Positions 9,729 through 20,143 of a stretch of DNA of 64,000 nucleotides are shown here, piece after piece. The first letter of the stretch is position 1; every line of letters starts with the position of its first letter. Below the pieces are notes generated by a model, which saw nothing but the letters and a program-made list of their open reading frames with translations, made no database searches and was not told where the DNA came from. Made by a program: the position numbers and the translations under genes. Origin of the DNA: Streptomyces avidinii (lineage in GTDB: Bacteria; Actinomycetota; Actinomycetes; Streptomycetales; Streptomycetaceae); contig NZ_BMVL01000014.1 in NCBI RefSeq assembly GCF_014650695.1, forward strand, positions 62,001-126,000. The letters run 5' to 3'.

Positions 9729-11719
9729 GTGGTGGGTGACCCTCCGGTGGGCGGGGACGGTCGCAGAGCGGCCAGTACGTGCGCGGGCGTGCGGCCCGGC
9801 TCTAGGCGCACGTAGTTCGCCCTGCCCCAGTGATAGGTCTCGCCGGTGAGCTCGTCGCGCACCGCGAGGGACCCGTGCCAGTCGAGGCCGAGTACCGGCA
9901 TGTCCAACGAGACCGTCGCCTCCTGGGTGTGGTGCGGATCGAGGTTGACGACCACCAGTACGGAATTGGCTCCGGCATGCTTCGAATAGGCGATCACCTG
10001 TTCGTTGTCGGTCGAGTGGAAGTGGATGTCGCGCAGCTGCTGGAGCGCCGGGTTGCGGCGGCGCAGCCGGTTCAGCGAGGTGATCAGCGGGGCGATGGTG
10101 GCGCCGGTGCGGTCGGCGTCCGCCCAGTCGCGTGGCCGGAACTCGTACTTCTCGGAGTTCATGTACTCCTCGCTGCCCTCCCGCATCGGAGTGTTCTCGC
10201 AGAGCTCGTAGCCGGCGTAGACACCCCAGGTGGGGGAGAGGGTGGCGGCGAGGACGGCCCGGACCTCGAAGGCGGGACGGCCGCCGTGCTGGAGGTACTC
10301 GTGCAGGATGTCCGGGGTGTTCACGAAGAAATTCGGCCGCATGACGGAGGCTGAGGGGGTGGCGGCCAGCTCGGTCACGTATTCGGTCAGCTCGGCCTTG
10401 GTGTTGCGCCAGGTGAAATACGTGTACGACTGCTGGAAGCCGATGGCGGCGAGCGCCCGCATCATCGCGGGCCGGGTGAAGGCCTCCGCCAGGAAGATCA
10501 CGTCCGGATCGGACTTGTTGATGTCCGCGATCACCTTCTGCCAGAAGACGACCGGCTTGGTGTGCGGATTGTCGACCCGGAAGATCCGGACCCCGTGGTC
10601 CATCCAGTGCCGCAGGATCCGGCAGGTCTCCTCGACGATCCCGGCCATGTCGGTGTCGAAGTGGATCGGGTAGATGTCCTGGTACTTCTTCGGCGGGTTC
10701 TCCGCGTACGCGATCGTCCCGTCGGCGCGGTGGCGGAACCACTCCGGGTGCTTCTCCACCCAGGGGTGGTCGGGGGAGCACTGCAGGGCGAAGTCCAGCG
10801 CGATCTCCATGCCCAGCTCGCGGGCGCGCCCGATGAAGGCGTCGAAGTCCTCGATGGTGCCGAGCTCCGGGTGGACCGCGTCGTGCCCGCCCTCCGTGGA
10901 GCCGATGGCCCACGGCACGCCCGGGTCCCAACTCCCGGCGGAAAGGGTGTTGTTCGGACCCTTGCGGTAAGTGGACCCGATCGGGTGGATGGGCGGCAGG
11001 TAGACCACGTCGAAGCCCATCGCGGCGATCGCCGGCAACCGCTCGGCGGCGGTCCGGAAGGTCCCGCTGACAGGAGCCTCGTCGGGCTCCAGCACTGCTC
11101 CCTCGGAGCGCGGGAACATCTCGTACCAGGAGCCGAAGAGGGCCCGCTTGCGCTCCACCAGCAGCGGCAGCGGCTTGGAGGCCGTGACCAGCTCCCGGTA
11201 GGGGCGCCTGGCGAACGCGGCGTCCACGGCGGGGTCGAGGGCGGCCTCGTGGCGTTCGATCGCGGGCCGGTCCTCGTCGCGCATGGCCTCGGCTGCGGCC
11301 AGCACGGCCTCTCGCCCGTCGCGCTTGGGGATCCGGGCCCCGGCCCGCTCGTAGAGCTCGGCGCCCTCCAGCAGCATCAGCCCGGTGTCGATCCCGGCGG
11401 GGATCTTGATCGCGGCATGGGCCCGCCAGGTGGCCACCGGATCGCTCCACGCCTCGACGGTGTACGTCCACCTCCCCTCGATCTCGACGGAAATCCTGGC
11501 TCCCCACCGGTCGGTGCCGGGGGCGAGTTCGCTCAGCGGCACGGGGGCACGCAGCCGCCCGCCCGGATCACGCAGGACGAGGTGGGCGGCGACGGCGTCG
11601 TGCCCCTCTCGGAACACGGTGGCGGAGATCTCGAAGACCTCGTCCACGACCGCCTTTGCGGGTCTGGCGCCGCAGTCGACGGCGGGGCGGACGTCCAGCA
11701 CGGGAATGCGACCGATCAT
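9725..11719 (-). CDS. glgE: alpha-1,4-glucan:maltose-1-phosphate maltosyltransferase
   Basis: Extends alpha-1,4-glucan two glucose units at a time from maltose-1-phosphate. The 664-residue protein has the GlgE layout: N-terminal beta domain, a helical insert rich in Ala/Asp/Glu (about residues 95-160), and the GH13_3 barrel. Nucleophile Asp383 is in IFRVDNPHTKP and acid/base Glu412 in FLAEAFTRPAM; their spacing of 29 equals that of D394/E423 in the S. coelicolor enzyme. Substrate loops YKGPNNTLSAGSWDPG-type (YRKGPNNT, SAGSWDPG) are present. It is first in the operon, with ATG at 11719, and faces glgP across an 819-bp gap. Confidence 0.97.
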
Positions 11720-12538
11720 GATGGGATCACCTGGGGGCAGTTCGCAGGGCTCGGTGACAACAGGCCAGCCGGAATCACGGCTGGTAGTGCACGCTCTGTT
11801 CGCTCTGTTTCTAGCCGCTCAGTGGACGGCTGGGCTGCGGGCATGGCCGCTCCTGTCCGCGTTCACTCGGGTGGCGGGGAGAGGGTTTGTGGGCGGGTGC
11901 GCCGTGCGTGTACGCGTCTACCCGGGGAGCCCTTCCCACTATCACCCCACCCAACCCGGGTGCTCGGTTAACTACTCGTACGTAGTGGCACGGGCGATGC
12001 CGAGGGTCTGGTCGACATCCGGCCGGGCTCCGTCAAGTCGGCCGGGACCAAGTGACGTACGGGCGGAAGCGGAATCGGGCGGGTGCGCGGCCGGGGCGGG
12101 GGGCGGGGCGCGACCGGGGTGGGAAACACCCGTCCCACGGGCCCCGCGGACCCCGTCGGCCGAGCCGCCGGGGCCACCCCGGGAGGCGACGGTCCGTCAG
12201 AGCGGAAGGCGCGGGTGACCAGCGGTCCCGGGATCCTGAAGCATGCGTTCGAAGGGCGACCGCCGTCGTCCCGCAGTGCCGGGGCGCACTCGCAGGGGGC
12301 CGACGGGTCGTGCGGAGCACCGGCTGCCGCGGCGGATCCCGGGCGGCAGCGGGGAGGGGGCGGTCCCCGGCCGTTTTCGGCCGGGCGCCCGGACGCGAGC
12401 GGTCGCACCCGCCCCGGTGGAGCGCCACAGGCGCCATGGCCGGAACCCGCGGGCGTCGCTAGCCTTCCGGGGGTGATGCGCGGGTGCACAGCGTGGTGCG
12501 GCCGCTCCTATCCGTAATCCCCTGCGAAGGTGGAACAC
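11720..12538. other. long non-coding gap between divergent glgE and glgP
   Basis: I see no convincing gene in these 819 bases; open frames here are GC-driven. Near glgE is an inverted repeat CCAGCCG-N6-CGGCTGG (11765-11784), which would fall in the glgE leader. Near 11972-11988 is ACTAC-N6-GTAGT. The right half (about 12080-12400) is very GC-rich with nested complementary stretches. The two promoters presumably lie here, but I cannot assign boxes with confidence. Confidence 0.5.
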
Positions 12539-15175
12539 GTGAAGGCTATCCGTCGATTCACCGTGCGCCCCGTCCTCCCGGAACCCCTGCTGCCGCTCAC
12601 CGACCTCGCGCGCAATCTGCGCTGGTCGTGGCATGCCGAAACCCGTGAACTCTTCCAATCCGTCGACCCCGAGGGCTGGCAGGCCGCCGGCGGCGATCCC
12701 GTCCGGCTGCTCGGTGCCGTTCCGGCGGCCCGGCTCGCGGAACTGGCCGCCGACCGCCGGTTCCTGCGGCGGCTCGCCGTCGCCGCCGCCGACCTCGATG
12801 ACTACGTGAAGGGCGGGAGGTGGTACCAGAGCCAGGAAAACGGCACGGAACTGCCAGCCGCCATCGCCTATTTCTCGCCAGAATTCGGGATCACCGCCGC
12901 CCTGCCCCAATACTCCGGCGGCCTCGGCATCCTCGCCGGGGACCACCTGAAGGCCGCCAGCGACCTCGGCGTCCCGCTCATCGGCGTGGGCCTGCTCTAC
13001 CGCCACGGCTACTTCCGGCAGTCGCTCTCCCGCGACGGCTGGCAGCAGGAGCACTATCCCGTCCTCGACCCCAACGAACTTCCGCTCGGCCTGCTCCGCC
13101 AGGACGACGGCACCCCCGCCCGCGTCTCGCTGACCCTGCCCGGCGGACGCACCCTGCACGCCCACATCTGGCAGGCCCGCGTCGGCCGGGTGCCGCTGTT
13201 GCTCCTGGACTCCGACGTCGAGGACAACGACGCCCCGGCCCGCGAGGTGACCGACCGGCTCTACGGCGGCGGCAGCGACCACCGGCTGCTCCAGGAGATG
13301 CTGCTGGGCATCGGCGGCGTGCGCGCGGTGCGCGCGTACTGCCGGATCACCGGGCATCCCGATCCCGAGGTCTTCCACACCAACGAGGGCCACGCCGGAT
13401 TCCTCGGGCTCGAACGCATAAGGGAACTGGAGCGGGAGCAGGGCCTCGGCTTCGAAGCGGCCGTCGAGGCGGTGCGCGCCGGAACCGTGTTCACCACGCA
13501 CACCCCCGTCCCGGCCGGGATCGACCGCTTCGAGCGGGCCCTGGTCGCCCGGCACTTCGGGGAGGGCGGCGAACTGGCCGGCGTACCCGTCGAGCGGATC
13601 CTGGAACTGGGCGCCGAGACCTACCACGGAGGCGACCCCGGGGTGTTCAACATGGCCGTGATGGGCCTGCGCCTGGCCCAGCGGGCCAACGGGGTGTCCA
13701 CCCTGCACGGCGCCGTGAGCCGGGAGATGTTCGCCGGCCTGTGGCCCGGCTTCGACCCGGCCGACGTCCCCATCACCTCCGTGACCAACGGGGTGCACGC
13801 CCCGACCTGGGTGGCCCCCGAGGTGATCCGGCTCGGCGCCCGCCAGATCGGCGCGGGCCGCGCCGAGGACGCGCTGTCGGTCGGCGGCTCCCCGCGCTGG
13901 GACGCGGTCGCCGACATCCCGGACCAGGACGTGTGGGACCTGCGCCGGGTGCTGCGCGAGCAGCTGGTGCAGGAGGTACGGGACCGGCTGCGGGCCTCGT
14001 GGCGCCAGCGCGGGGCCGCGGCGGCCGAACTGGGCTGGGTGGACTCCGTCCTCGATCCCGACGTGCTGACCATCGGCTTCGCCCGGCGCGTGCCCTCGTA
14101 CAAGCGGCTGACACTGATGCTGCGCGACCCGGAGCGGCTGCGCAGGCTGCTGCTGGACCCGGAGCGGCCGGTGCAGATCGTCGTCGCGGGCAAGGCGCAC
14201 CCGGCCGACGACGGCGGGAAGCGGCTCGTGCAGGAACTGGTGCGGTTCGCGGACGACCCGCGGGTACGGCACCGGATCGTGTTCCTGCCCGACTACGGCA
14301 TGGCCATGGCGCAGAAGCTCTACCCGGGCTGCGACGTCTGGCTGAACAACCCGCTGCGACCCCTGGAGGCCTGCGGCACGAGCGGGATGAAGGCCGCGCT
14401 GAACGGCTGCCTCAACCTCTCCGTGCTGGACGGCTGGTGGGACGAGTGGTTCGAGCCGGACTTCGGCTGGGCCATTCCGACCGCCGACGGGCTCGGCGCG
14501 GACGAGGACCGGCGCGACCACCTGGAGGCGAGCGCCCTCTACGAGTTGATCGAGAACCGGGTCGCGCCCCGGTTCTACGACCGGGGCGGGCGCACCGGGC
14601 TCCCGGTGCGGTGGATCGAGATGGTCCGGCGCACCCTGGTCTCGCTGGGGCCGAAGGTGCTCGCCGGACGGATGGTCCGGGAGTACGTGGAACGTCTGTA
14701 CACGCCGGCCGCGCTCGCCCACCGGGCCCTGGACGCCGAGGCGGCGCGTGACCTCGCCTGGTGGAAGGGGCGGGTCCGGGCGGCCTGGCCGCGGATCTCG
14801 GTGGAGCACGTGGAGACGCTGGCCGAGGCTCCGGTCAACGGCACCGCCGAGCTGGGCGCCACCCTCACCCTGCGCGTGCAGGTGGCGCTGGACGCCCTCG
14901 CGCCCGAGGACGTGGAGGTGCAGGCCTTCGCCGGCCGGGTGGACCCGCAGGACGTGATCCGGGACGGGCGGAGCTTCCCGCTCAAGCCGGCCGCGGGACC
15001 CGATCTGGACGGCCGCTGGGTGTACGAGGGCCCGCTCGCGCTCGACCGTACGGGGCCCTTCGGCTACACGGTGCGCATCCTGCCGTCGCATCCGCTGCTG
15101 GCGACCCCGGCCGAATTGGGCCTGGTCGCGGCCCCGGTGGAGACGGACGCAGGGGGTGGCGTGCTCCTGCGCTGA
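12539..15175 (+). CDS. glgP: alpha-glucan (glycogen) phosphorylase
   Basis: Releases glucose-1-phosphate from the non-reducing ends of alpha-1,4-glucan. The protein has about 878 residues and is of the GT35 type with an N-terminal domain (LTDLARNLRWSWHAETRELF) characteristic of the actinobacterial/archaeal short group. Catalytic features are AYFSPEFG near residue 100, and the pyridoxal-phosphate lysine K618 in GTSGMKAALNG. The C-terminal about 110 residues form an extra beta domain. GTG at 12539 is preferred because AAGGTGG lies 6 nt upstream; a GTG at 12530 gives three more residues. It is divergent from the glgE operon, so synthesis and degradation are placed back to back. Confidence 0.95.
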   Translation: MKAIRRFTVRPVLPEPLLPLTDLARNLRWSWHAETRELFQSVDPEGWQAAGGDPVRLLGAVPAARLAELAADRRFLRRLAVAAADLDDYVKGGRWYQSQENGTELPAAIAYFSPEFGITAALPQYSGGLGILAGDHLKAASDLGVPLIGVGLLYRHGYFRQSLSRDGWQQEHYPVLDPNELPLGLLRQDDGTPARVSLTLPGGRTLHAHIWQARVGRVPLLLLDSDVEDNDAPAREVTDRLYGGGSDHRLLQEMLLGIGGVRAVRAYCRITGHPDPEVFHTNEGHAGFLGLERIRELEREQGLGFEAAVEAVRAGTVFTTHTPVPAGIDRFERALVARHFGEGGELAGVPVERILELGAETYHGGDPGVFNMAVMGLRLAQRANGVSTLHGAVSREMFAGLWPGFDPADVPITSVTNGVHAPTWVAPEVIRLGARQIGAGRAEDALSVGGSPRWDAVADIPDQDVWDLRRVLREQLVQEVRDRLRASWRQRGAAAAELGWVDSVLDPDVLTIGFARRVPSYKRLTLMLRDPERLRRLLLDPERPVQIVVAGKAHPADDGGKRLVQELVRFADDPRVRHRIVFLPDYGMAMAQKLYPGCDVWLNNPLRPLEACGTSGMKAALNGCLNLSVLDGWWDEWFEPDFGWAIPTADGLGADEDRRDHLEASALYELIENRVAPRFYDRGGRTGLPVRWIEMVRRTLVSLGPKVLAGRMVREYVERLYTPAALAHRALDAEAARDLAWWKGRVRAAWPRISVEHVETLAEAPVNGTAELGATLTLRVQVALDALAPEDVEVQAFAGRVDPQDVIRDGRSFPLKPAAGPDLDGRWVYEGPLALDRTGPFGYTVRILPSHPLLATPAELGLVAAPVETDAGGGVLLR

Positions 15176-15183
15176 CCTCGTGG

Positions 15184-15220
15184 GGCCGGGCGGCGCACTG
15201 CAGGTGCGCGCCGCCCGGCC
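15184..15220 (+). terminator. terminator after glgP
   Basis: Perfect 13-bp stem, GGCCGGGCGGCGC (15184-15196) with GCGCCGCCCGGCC (15208-15220), 8 nt after the glgP stop. Confidence 0.75.
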
Positions 15221-15341
15221 TCCCGGGTGAACCACGCTCGCGCAGGGTCTGCCGAAACGTTCCGGCGATGTGTCCCGCTCCTACGCTGCCCGAGGATGCC
15301 ACCGGACCGGTATCCCGGAACCCGAGGAACGGACACCCCCC

Positions 15342-15872
15342 ATGCGTCTTCGCCCGACCGCCGCCGTGATCGTCGGCGCTCTCGCGCTCGCCCTGCCCAC
15401 CGCCGGGCCGTCGCTCGCCGACGACCACGGCGAACGCGCCCTCGGCACGCTGCACTACGAGTACCTCGACGCGGGCGGCGCCACGCGCAACGGGCGGATC
15501 CGGCCCGCCGACAACGACACCTGCTACCTGCTGACGCGCACCTCCCGCGACGAGCCGGCCATCGAGGTGCGCAACGAGACGCAGTCGCTGGCGGTCCTCT
15601 TCGACAACCGCAGCTGCGAGGGCGAGGCGGAGGCGGTGCTGAAGCCGGGAGGCAGGGCGAAGCAGGTGGAGGTCGTCTCGGTCTACTTCAAGCCGGCGGA
15701 CGACGAGAACGCGGGCCGCGGCGACAACGGCGCCAATGGCGGCAACGGCGACAACGGCACCTGGCCGGGCCGCGGCGACCAGAGCCAGGACCAGGACCAG
15801 GACCGTGACGACGAGGACGACGTGGACGATGTGGAGGGCTTCGTCGCCCGCATCCTGCGCGCCCTCGGCTGA
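15342..15872 (+). CDS. small secreted protein with acidic, Gly/Asn-Asp/Gln tail
   Basis: A 176-residue protein of unknown function. Residues 1-26 are a Sec signal peptide (MRLRPTAAVIVGALALALPTAG, cleavage near SLADDH). The folded part (about 30-125) has two cysteines (C60, C88) that could form a disulfide. Residues about 128-170 are low complexity: a Gly/Asn/Asp stretch followed by alternating Gln-Asp and an acidic run, possibly calcium-binding or simply an extracellular linker. The last ten residues (VARILRALG) are amphipathic. ATG 15342 was chosen for the signal peptide. It stands alone between glgP and the protease. Confidence 0.75.
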   Translation: MRLRPTAAVIVGALALALPTAGPSLADDHGERALGTLHYEYLDAGGATRNGRIRPADNDTCYLLTRTSRDEPAIEVRNETQSLAVLFDNRSCEGEAEAVLKPGGRAKQVEVVSVYFKPADDENAGRGDNGANGGNGDNGTWPGRGDQSQDQDQDRDDEDDVDDVEGFVARILRALG

Positions 15873-15913
15873 TCCGGCCCGGAAACGCCCCGGCGTCGAA
15901 GGCACATGGAACA

Positions 15914-15946
15914 GGGCCGCCCGGGGAGGATTCCTCCCGGGCGGCC
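15914..15946. terminator. bidirectional terminator between convergent genes
   Basis: Long stem: GGGCCGCCCGGGGAGGA (15914-15930) pairs with TCCTCCCGGGCGGCCC ending at 15946, with one bulge. It lies between the secreted protein gene (+) and the protease gene (-). Confidence 0.75.
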
Positions 15947-15991
15947 CCGTGATCTATCTGCTCAGCCGGTGTTCACGCTGCCCCGGTGGGG

Positions 15992-18262
15992 TCAGAAGGT
16001 GAGCTTCCAGCTGTTGATGTAGCCGGTGTCCAGGCTGGCGGCGTCCCGGACGCGGAGCTTCCAGGTGCCGTTCGCGACCTCGGAGGAGGCGTTCACGGTG
16101 AAGGACTGGACGATGTTGTCCGCGCTGCCGCCGGTGCGGTTGCGCAGGTTGTAGACGCTGCCGTCGGGCGCGACCAGGTCGACCACCAGGTCACCGACGT
16201 AGGTGTGGACGATGTTCACGTCCACCTTGAGGGCGCTCGGGGCGTTGCCCGTGCGCGTCACGTTGAGCGGGGACTCGACGGTCGCGTTGTCCGCGATCTG
16301 GTAGTCCGTGGTGTTCTCGAAGACGTTCGGCTGCGTGGTGCCGACCGTCCAGGTGAACGCCGCGGTGCCGGTCTGGTTCTGCGAGTCGGTCACTGTGACG
16401 GTCACGTTGGACGTGCCCGCGGTGGTGGCGGTGCCCGAGATCAGGCCGTTGGAGGAGTTGATCGACAGCCCGGCCGGCAGGCCGGTCGCCGCGTAGCTCA
16501 GCGCACCCGGGTTCGTGCTGGTGGCCTGGACCTGCAGGCTGACGGCACCGCCCGTGACGGTGTTCTGGTTGGCGATCGGGGTGACCGAGACGCCGTTGGA
16601 GATGCGGGATCCGACGGCGATGCCGGCCCACGCGTTGGCGACGTTGTTGTAGATCGTCGAGCCCTGGCCGTAGAGGTCCGCGGCGGCCTTCAGGGTCTGG
16701 ACGCGGGCGTCGGCGTAGTTGGTGTTCGACTTGAAGTAGCCCACCGTCAGCGCACGGAACCAGATCTTCGAGGCGGCGTCACGGCCGATCGCGGTGACCG
16801 GCAGGCCGTCCGCGGTCGGCGAGTTGTAGCTCACGCCGTTGATGACCTTGGCGCCCGAGCCCTCGGAGGCCAGGTAGTACCAGTGGTTGGCCGGGCCCGA
16901 GGAGTAGTGGACGTCGATGCCGCCGAGGCCCGAGTACCAGCTGTCCTTGGACGAGCCGTCCTTGCTCGGCTTGTCCATGTAGCGCAGCGGGGTGCCGTCG
17001 CCGTTGATGTCGATCTTCTCGCCGACCAGGTAGTCGCCGACGTCCTGCGGGTTGTTGGCGTAGAACTCGACGGCCGCGGCCATGATGTCCGAGGTCGCCT
17101 CGTTCAGACCGCCGGGCTCACCGCTGTAGGTCATGTTGCCGGTGACCGAGGTCAGGCCGTGGGTCATCTCGTGCGCGGCCACGTCGGTGGAGGTGAGCGG
17201 CTTGTTGTTGCCCTCACCGTCGCCGTAGGTCATGCAGAAGCAGGAGTCGCTCCAGAACGCGTTGACGTAGGCGTTGCCGTAGTGGACCCGGGTGTAGGGG
17301 GCCACGCCGTCGTTGCGCAGGCCGTTGCGGCCGTGCACGTTCTTGTAGTAGTCCCACGTGACGGCCGCGCCGTAGTGGGCGTCCGCGCCGGCGGTCTCCA
17401 GGTTGGACGGCAGGTTGTTGCCCCAGGTGTCGTCCGGGCCGGAGAACAGGGTGCCGGTGCCGGAGCCGGTGCCGCGGTTGAGGTTGTACGTCTTGTGGTT
17501 GCCGCGGGCGGCGTCGGTCAGGTTCCAGGTGCTGCCCGACTGGGTGGTCCCGAGGGTCACCTGGCCGCTGTACATCGTGTTGCCGGTGCCGGTCTCGATG
17601 GCCTGCCACTCGGTGATCTTGGCGCCGGTCTTGGCGTTGGTCACCACGTGGAGCTCGTTCGGCGTGCCGTCGTGCTGGAGGCCGCCGACGACGGTCTCGA
17701 ACGCGAGGACCGGCGCGCCCTCGGCCGCCCAGATCACCTTGCGGGCGCCCTTGGTGGCCTTGGCCTCCTTGGAGCCCTCGGCGTTGGCGGCGGAGACGGC
17801 CTGGCTCTCGGCGGCCGCCGGGGTGACGGTGGCGCTGGTGTCCGCGACCTTGATCTCGTGGTTCGTCGCCTTGGTCACGCTCTTGGTGACGCCGCCCTTG
17901 GCGTGGACGGTGAGGTCACCGCCGAGGACCGGGAGTCCGTCGTAGGTGCGCTCGTACGTCGTGTGCGTGGTGCCGTCGGCGTCCTGGACCACGTCGCGGA
18001 CGACGAGCTTCTCGCCACTGCCGAGGCCGAGCGCCTTGGCGGCCTGGACGGTGGTGGAGTTGGCCTCGGCCAGGAGCGTCGCACGCTCCGAGGCGCTGAG
18101 TGCGCGGTTGGCCGCGCCCGGGTTGGACTGGGCGGCCTTGGGTGCCTGCGACGCGGTGGCGTCGGCGGTCGCGGTGCCGGTCTGTATACCTACGGCGAGC
18201 AGGGCTGCCGCGGCAACGAGCGCGCCGGCTGCGGTGGCACGCCTCTGGGGGGTGGACCTCAA
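15992..18262 (-). CDS. secreted M4-family zinc metalloprotease (thermolysin type) with Ig-like and P domains
   Basis: Extracellular neutral protease of about 756 residues. Order: Sec signal peptide (1-34), propeptide with FTP/PepSY character to about 190, and M4 catalytic domain with zinc motif HEMTH (H364, E365, H368), third ligand Glu in GGLNEATSD and active-site His in DVHYSSGPANHWYY. These are followed by a putative Ig-like He_PIG module near 540-630 and a C-terminal P/proprotein-convertase domain from about 640. TTG at 18262 is chosen because AAGGAG lies exactly 6 nt upstream; an earlier TTG (18280) has no site and would add six residues in front of the signal. The propeptide should keep the enzyme inactive until secretion. 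Confidence 0.93.
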   Translation of the reverse strand: MRSTPQRRATAAGALVAAAALLAVGIQTGTATADATASQAPKAAQSNPGAANRALSASERATLLAEANSTTVQAAKALGLGSGEKLVVRDVVQDADGTTHTTYERTYDGLPVLGGDLTVHAKGGVTKSVTKATNHEIKVADTSATVTPAAAESQAVSAANAEGSKEAKATKGARKVIWAAEGAPVLAFETVVGGLQHDGTPNELHVVTNAKTGAKITEWQAIETGTGNTMYSGQVTLGTTQSGSTWNLTDAARGNHKTYNLNRGTGSGTGTLFSGPDDTWGNNLPSNLETAGADAHYGAAVTWDYYKNVHGRNGLRNDGVAPYTRVHYGNAYVNAFWSDSCFCMTYGDGEGNNKPLTSTDVAAHEMTHGLTSVTGNMTYSGEPGGLNEATSDIMAAAVEFYANNPQDVGDYLVGEKIDINGDGTPLRYMDKPSKDGSSKDSWYSGLGGIDVHYSSGPANHWYYLASEGSGAKVINGVSYNSPTADGLPVTAIGRDAASKIWFRALTVGYFKSNTNYADARVQTLKAAADLYGQGSTIYNNVANAWAGIAVGSRISNGVSVTPIANQNTVTGGAVSLQVQATSTNPGALSYAATGLPAGLSINSSNGLISGTATTAGTSNVTVTVTDSQNQTGTAAFTWTVGTTQPNVFENTTDYQIADNATVESPLNVTRTGNAPSALKVDVNIVHTYVGDLVVDLVAPDGSVYNLRNRTGGSADNIVQSFTVNASSEVANGTWKLRVRDAASLDTGYINSWKLTF

Positions 18263-18645
18263 CGCAGACTCCTTCTGCAAGGGGGGTTCCGGATGGCTGG
18301 GTGGGCCTCCGGGCAGAACAGGGCTGGTGCGATGAACGGTCGAAGATTGCCACTCGCAGCGTCAGATGTCAGGGCCGCGTCAAAAGGTTGGCCGGAAACG
18401 GTCCGTTGTTCGAAGATGCGACTCCGGTATCCGGACCATTCACCTTCGTATGCCTTCCTGCGCCGCCCAATAACCGGAACACCAGGTACCGGTTGCTAAC
18501 ACTTGCGCAACAAGAGGCTGCGTTGACCCAAACGGCATTTACCGTACGGGTGTTTGTCGTACTGTTTCCCGGTGCGGCAGATGTTCGGTGCCAGGGGAAG
18601 CCATGGACACCTGCCGTTGTCATAGACCACGTGCCAGGGGGGCCC
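18263..18645. other. divergent promoter region, protease / sugar transferase
   Basis: No gene is supported in this stretch. The half near 18400-18600 is less GC-rich than its surroundings. AACCGG and CCGGTT arms occur near 18473-18494, and TTGACC at 18523-18528 could be a -35 box for the sugar transferase, but its -10 partner (TACGGG, 16 bp downstream) is poor. Confidence 0.4.
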
Positions 18646-20121
18646 ATGAGGCATGTTCATTTTCCTGCGCAAAGAGTGGCCAGAGCGGCCCGGGAGTCCC
18701 TTGCGCCCGCACGGCGCCTCGGAGACAAGGCCCGTTGGTACCGCCCTGCCGCAGTCGCCGCCGATTTCCTCGGCGCCGCGATCCCCGTAGGACTCGTCTT
18801 CGATGCCGCGCAGCAGGTCCGGCCGGTCTACTGCGCCCTGGCCGCCGCCGTGGCGTGGACCGGGGTGCAGGCGCTGCGCCGGCGCTACGCGTCCCGGGCC
18901 CTCGGGGAGTCCCGCGGTGTGCTGCCCGTCGTACATGACTGGCTGATTCTTATCGGCGTGCTGGCCGTGGCGCGCGTGGTGACCGAAGAGGCCACCCCCC
19001 GGCTGTCCGCCCTCGGGGCCCTGCTGCCCGCTCTGCTCATCACCGTCGCCGTCCACAAACTGACCTACCGCCACCTCTCGGCCGCCCGCCGCGAGGCCCA
19101 GGCCGTGAGCCGCGTCCTGGTCGTCGGCGAGCCCGACGCGGCCGAGGACGTCATCGCGCACCTCGCCGCGCGCACCGACCACCCGTACGTCGTCGTCGGC
19201 GTGGTCCCGGTCGGTACCGGGCCCCTCGCCAGCGGAGTACCCGTGGCGGCGCGGCTCGACGGAACGACCCCCGAGGTCCCGAACAGCGACTCGGCCGCCG
19301 TGCTCGGCGCCGTCGCCAGCCACCACGCCGATCTGGTGCTCGTGGCCCCCGGCGTGCGCATCACGGGGGAGCGGCTGCGCCGGATCGCCTGGGCCCTGCA
19401 CGACGCCGGGCTGGAACTCGCGGTCTTCCCCGGACTGGTGGAGGTCTCCGTCAAGCGGCTGGAGACCCTGTCCGCGGGCGGGCTCGCCGTGCTGCGGGTC
19501 GCGCCGCCCGTCAGCCGCGGGGTGCAGACCCTGCTCAAGTCGGCCCTGGACCGGGTGGGAGCCGCGGCCGGACTGCTGCTGCTCTCCCCGCTCTTCCTGG
19601 GGATCGTGCTGGCCATACGGTTCGGTTCGCGCGGCCCGGCCTTCTACCGCCAGCGGCGGATCGGCCGCGACGGGGCCCCGTTCGTCATGTGGAAGTTCCG
19701 CACGATGGTCGTGGACGCCGACGCACTCAAGGCCGACCTGTCCGGGGCAAACGAGAACGACGGCCTGATGTTCAAGATGCGCCGCGACCCGCGGGTCACC
19801 CGGGTGGGCAGACTGCTGCGCCGCACCTCGCTGGACGAGCTCCCGCAGCTCATCAACGTACTGACCGGCAACATGTCGCTGGTCGGCCCGCGCCCGCCGC
19901 TGCCGGAGGAGGTGGCGAAGTACGACGAGGTCGAGCTGCGCCGGCTCACCGTACGGCCCGGGATGACGGGGCTGTGGCAGATCAGCGGACGGTCCGACCT
20001 GTCCTGGGACGAGACCATCCAGCTCGACCTGCAGTACGTCGACAACTGGTCCTTCACCAGTGATGTCGACGTCATGGGCCGCACGCTCCGCGCCGTCGTC
20101 GACGGTCGCGGAGCGTACTGA
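18646..20121 (+). CDS. polyprenyl glycosylphosphotransferase (initiating sugar transferase)
   Basis: Starts exopolysaccharide synthesis by moving a hexose-1-phosphate to undecaprenyl phosphate at the membrane. The 491-residue protein has about four to five N-terminal membrane segments, a central CoA-binding-like domain (SRVLVVGEPDAAEDVI), one membrane-inserting helix (AAAGLLLLSPLFLGIVLAI) and the C-terminal catalytic domain. The catalytic domain holds the WbaP/CpsE/WcaJ motifs: FYRQRRIGRDG, MWKFRTM, LDELPQLINVLTGNMSLVGP and PGMTGLWQISGRS. ATG 18646 follows AGGGGGG at 3 nt; a GTG at 18631 is possible. It is the left-hand gene of the polysaccharide locus. Confidence 0.93.
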   Translation: MRHVHFPAQRVARAARESLAPARRLGDKARWYRPAAVAADFLGAAIPVGLVFDAAQQVRPVYCALAAAVAWTGVQALRRRYASRALGESRGVLPVVHDWLILIGVLAVARVVTEEATPRLSALGALLPALLITVAVHKLTYRHLSAARREAQAVSRVLVVGEPDAAEDVIAHLAARTDHPYVVVGVVPVGTGPLASGVPVAARLDGTTPEVPNSDSAAVLGAVASHHADLVLVAPGVRITGERLRRIAWALHDAGLELAVFPGLVEVSVKRLETLSAGGLAVLRVAPPVSRGVQTLLKSALDRVGAAAGLLLLSPLFLGIVLAIRFGSRGPAFYRQRRIGRDGAPFVMWKFRTMVVDADALKADLSGANENDGLMFKMRRDPRVTRVGRLLRRTSLDELPQLINVLTGNMSLVGPRPPLPEEVAKYDEVELRRLTVRPGMTGLWQISGRSDLSWDETIQLDLQYVDNWSFTSDVDVMGRTLRAVVDGRGAY

Positions 20122-20143
20122 GGAACCTGGGCCGCCTGTGCGA

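Noticed and set aside
12033..12437. Possible small gene in the glgE-glgP gap
   Set aside because: Frames on both strands are equally open and Arg/Pro/Gly-rich, with no ribosome site or motif.
15986..18499. 837-residue plus-strand frame over the protease
   Set aside because: It is antisense to a gene with clear HEMTH and other M4 motifs; low-complexity Val/Gly/Arg sequence.
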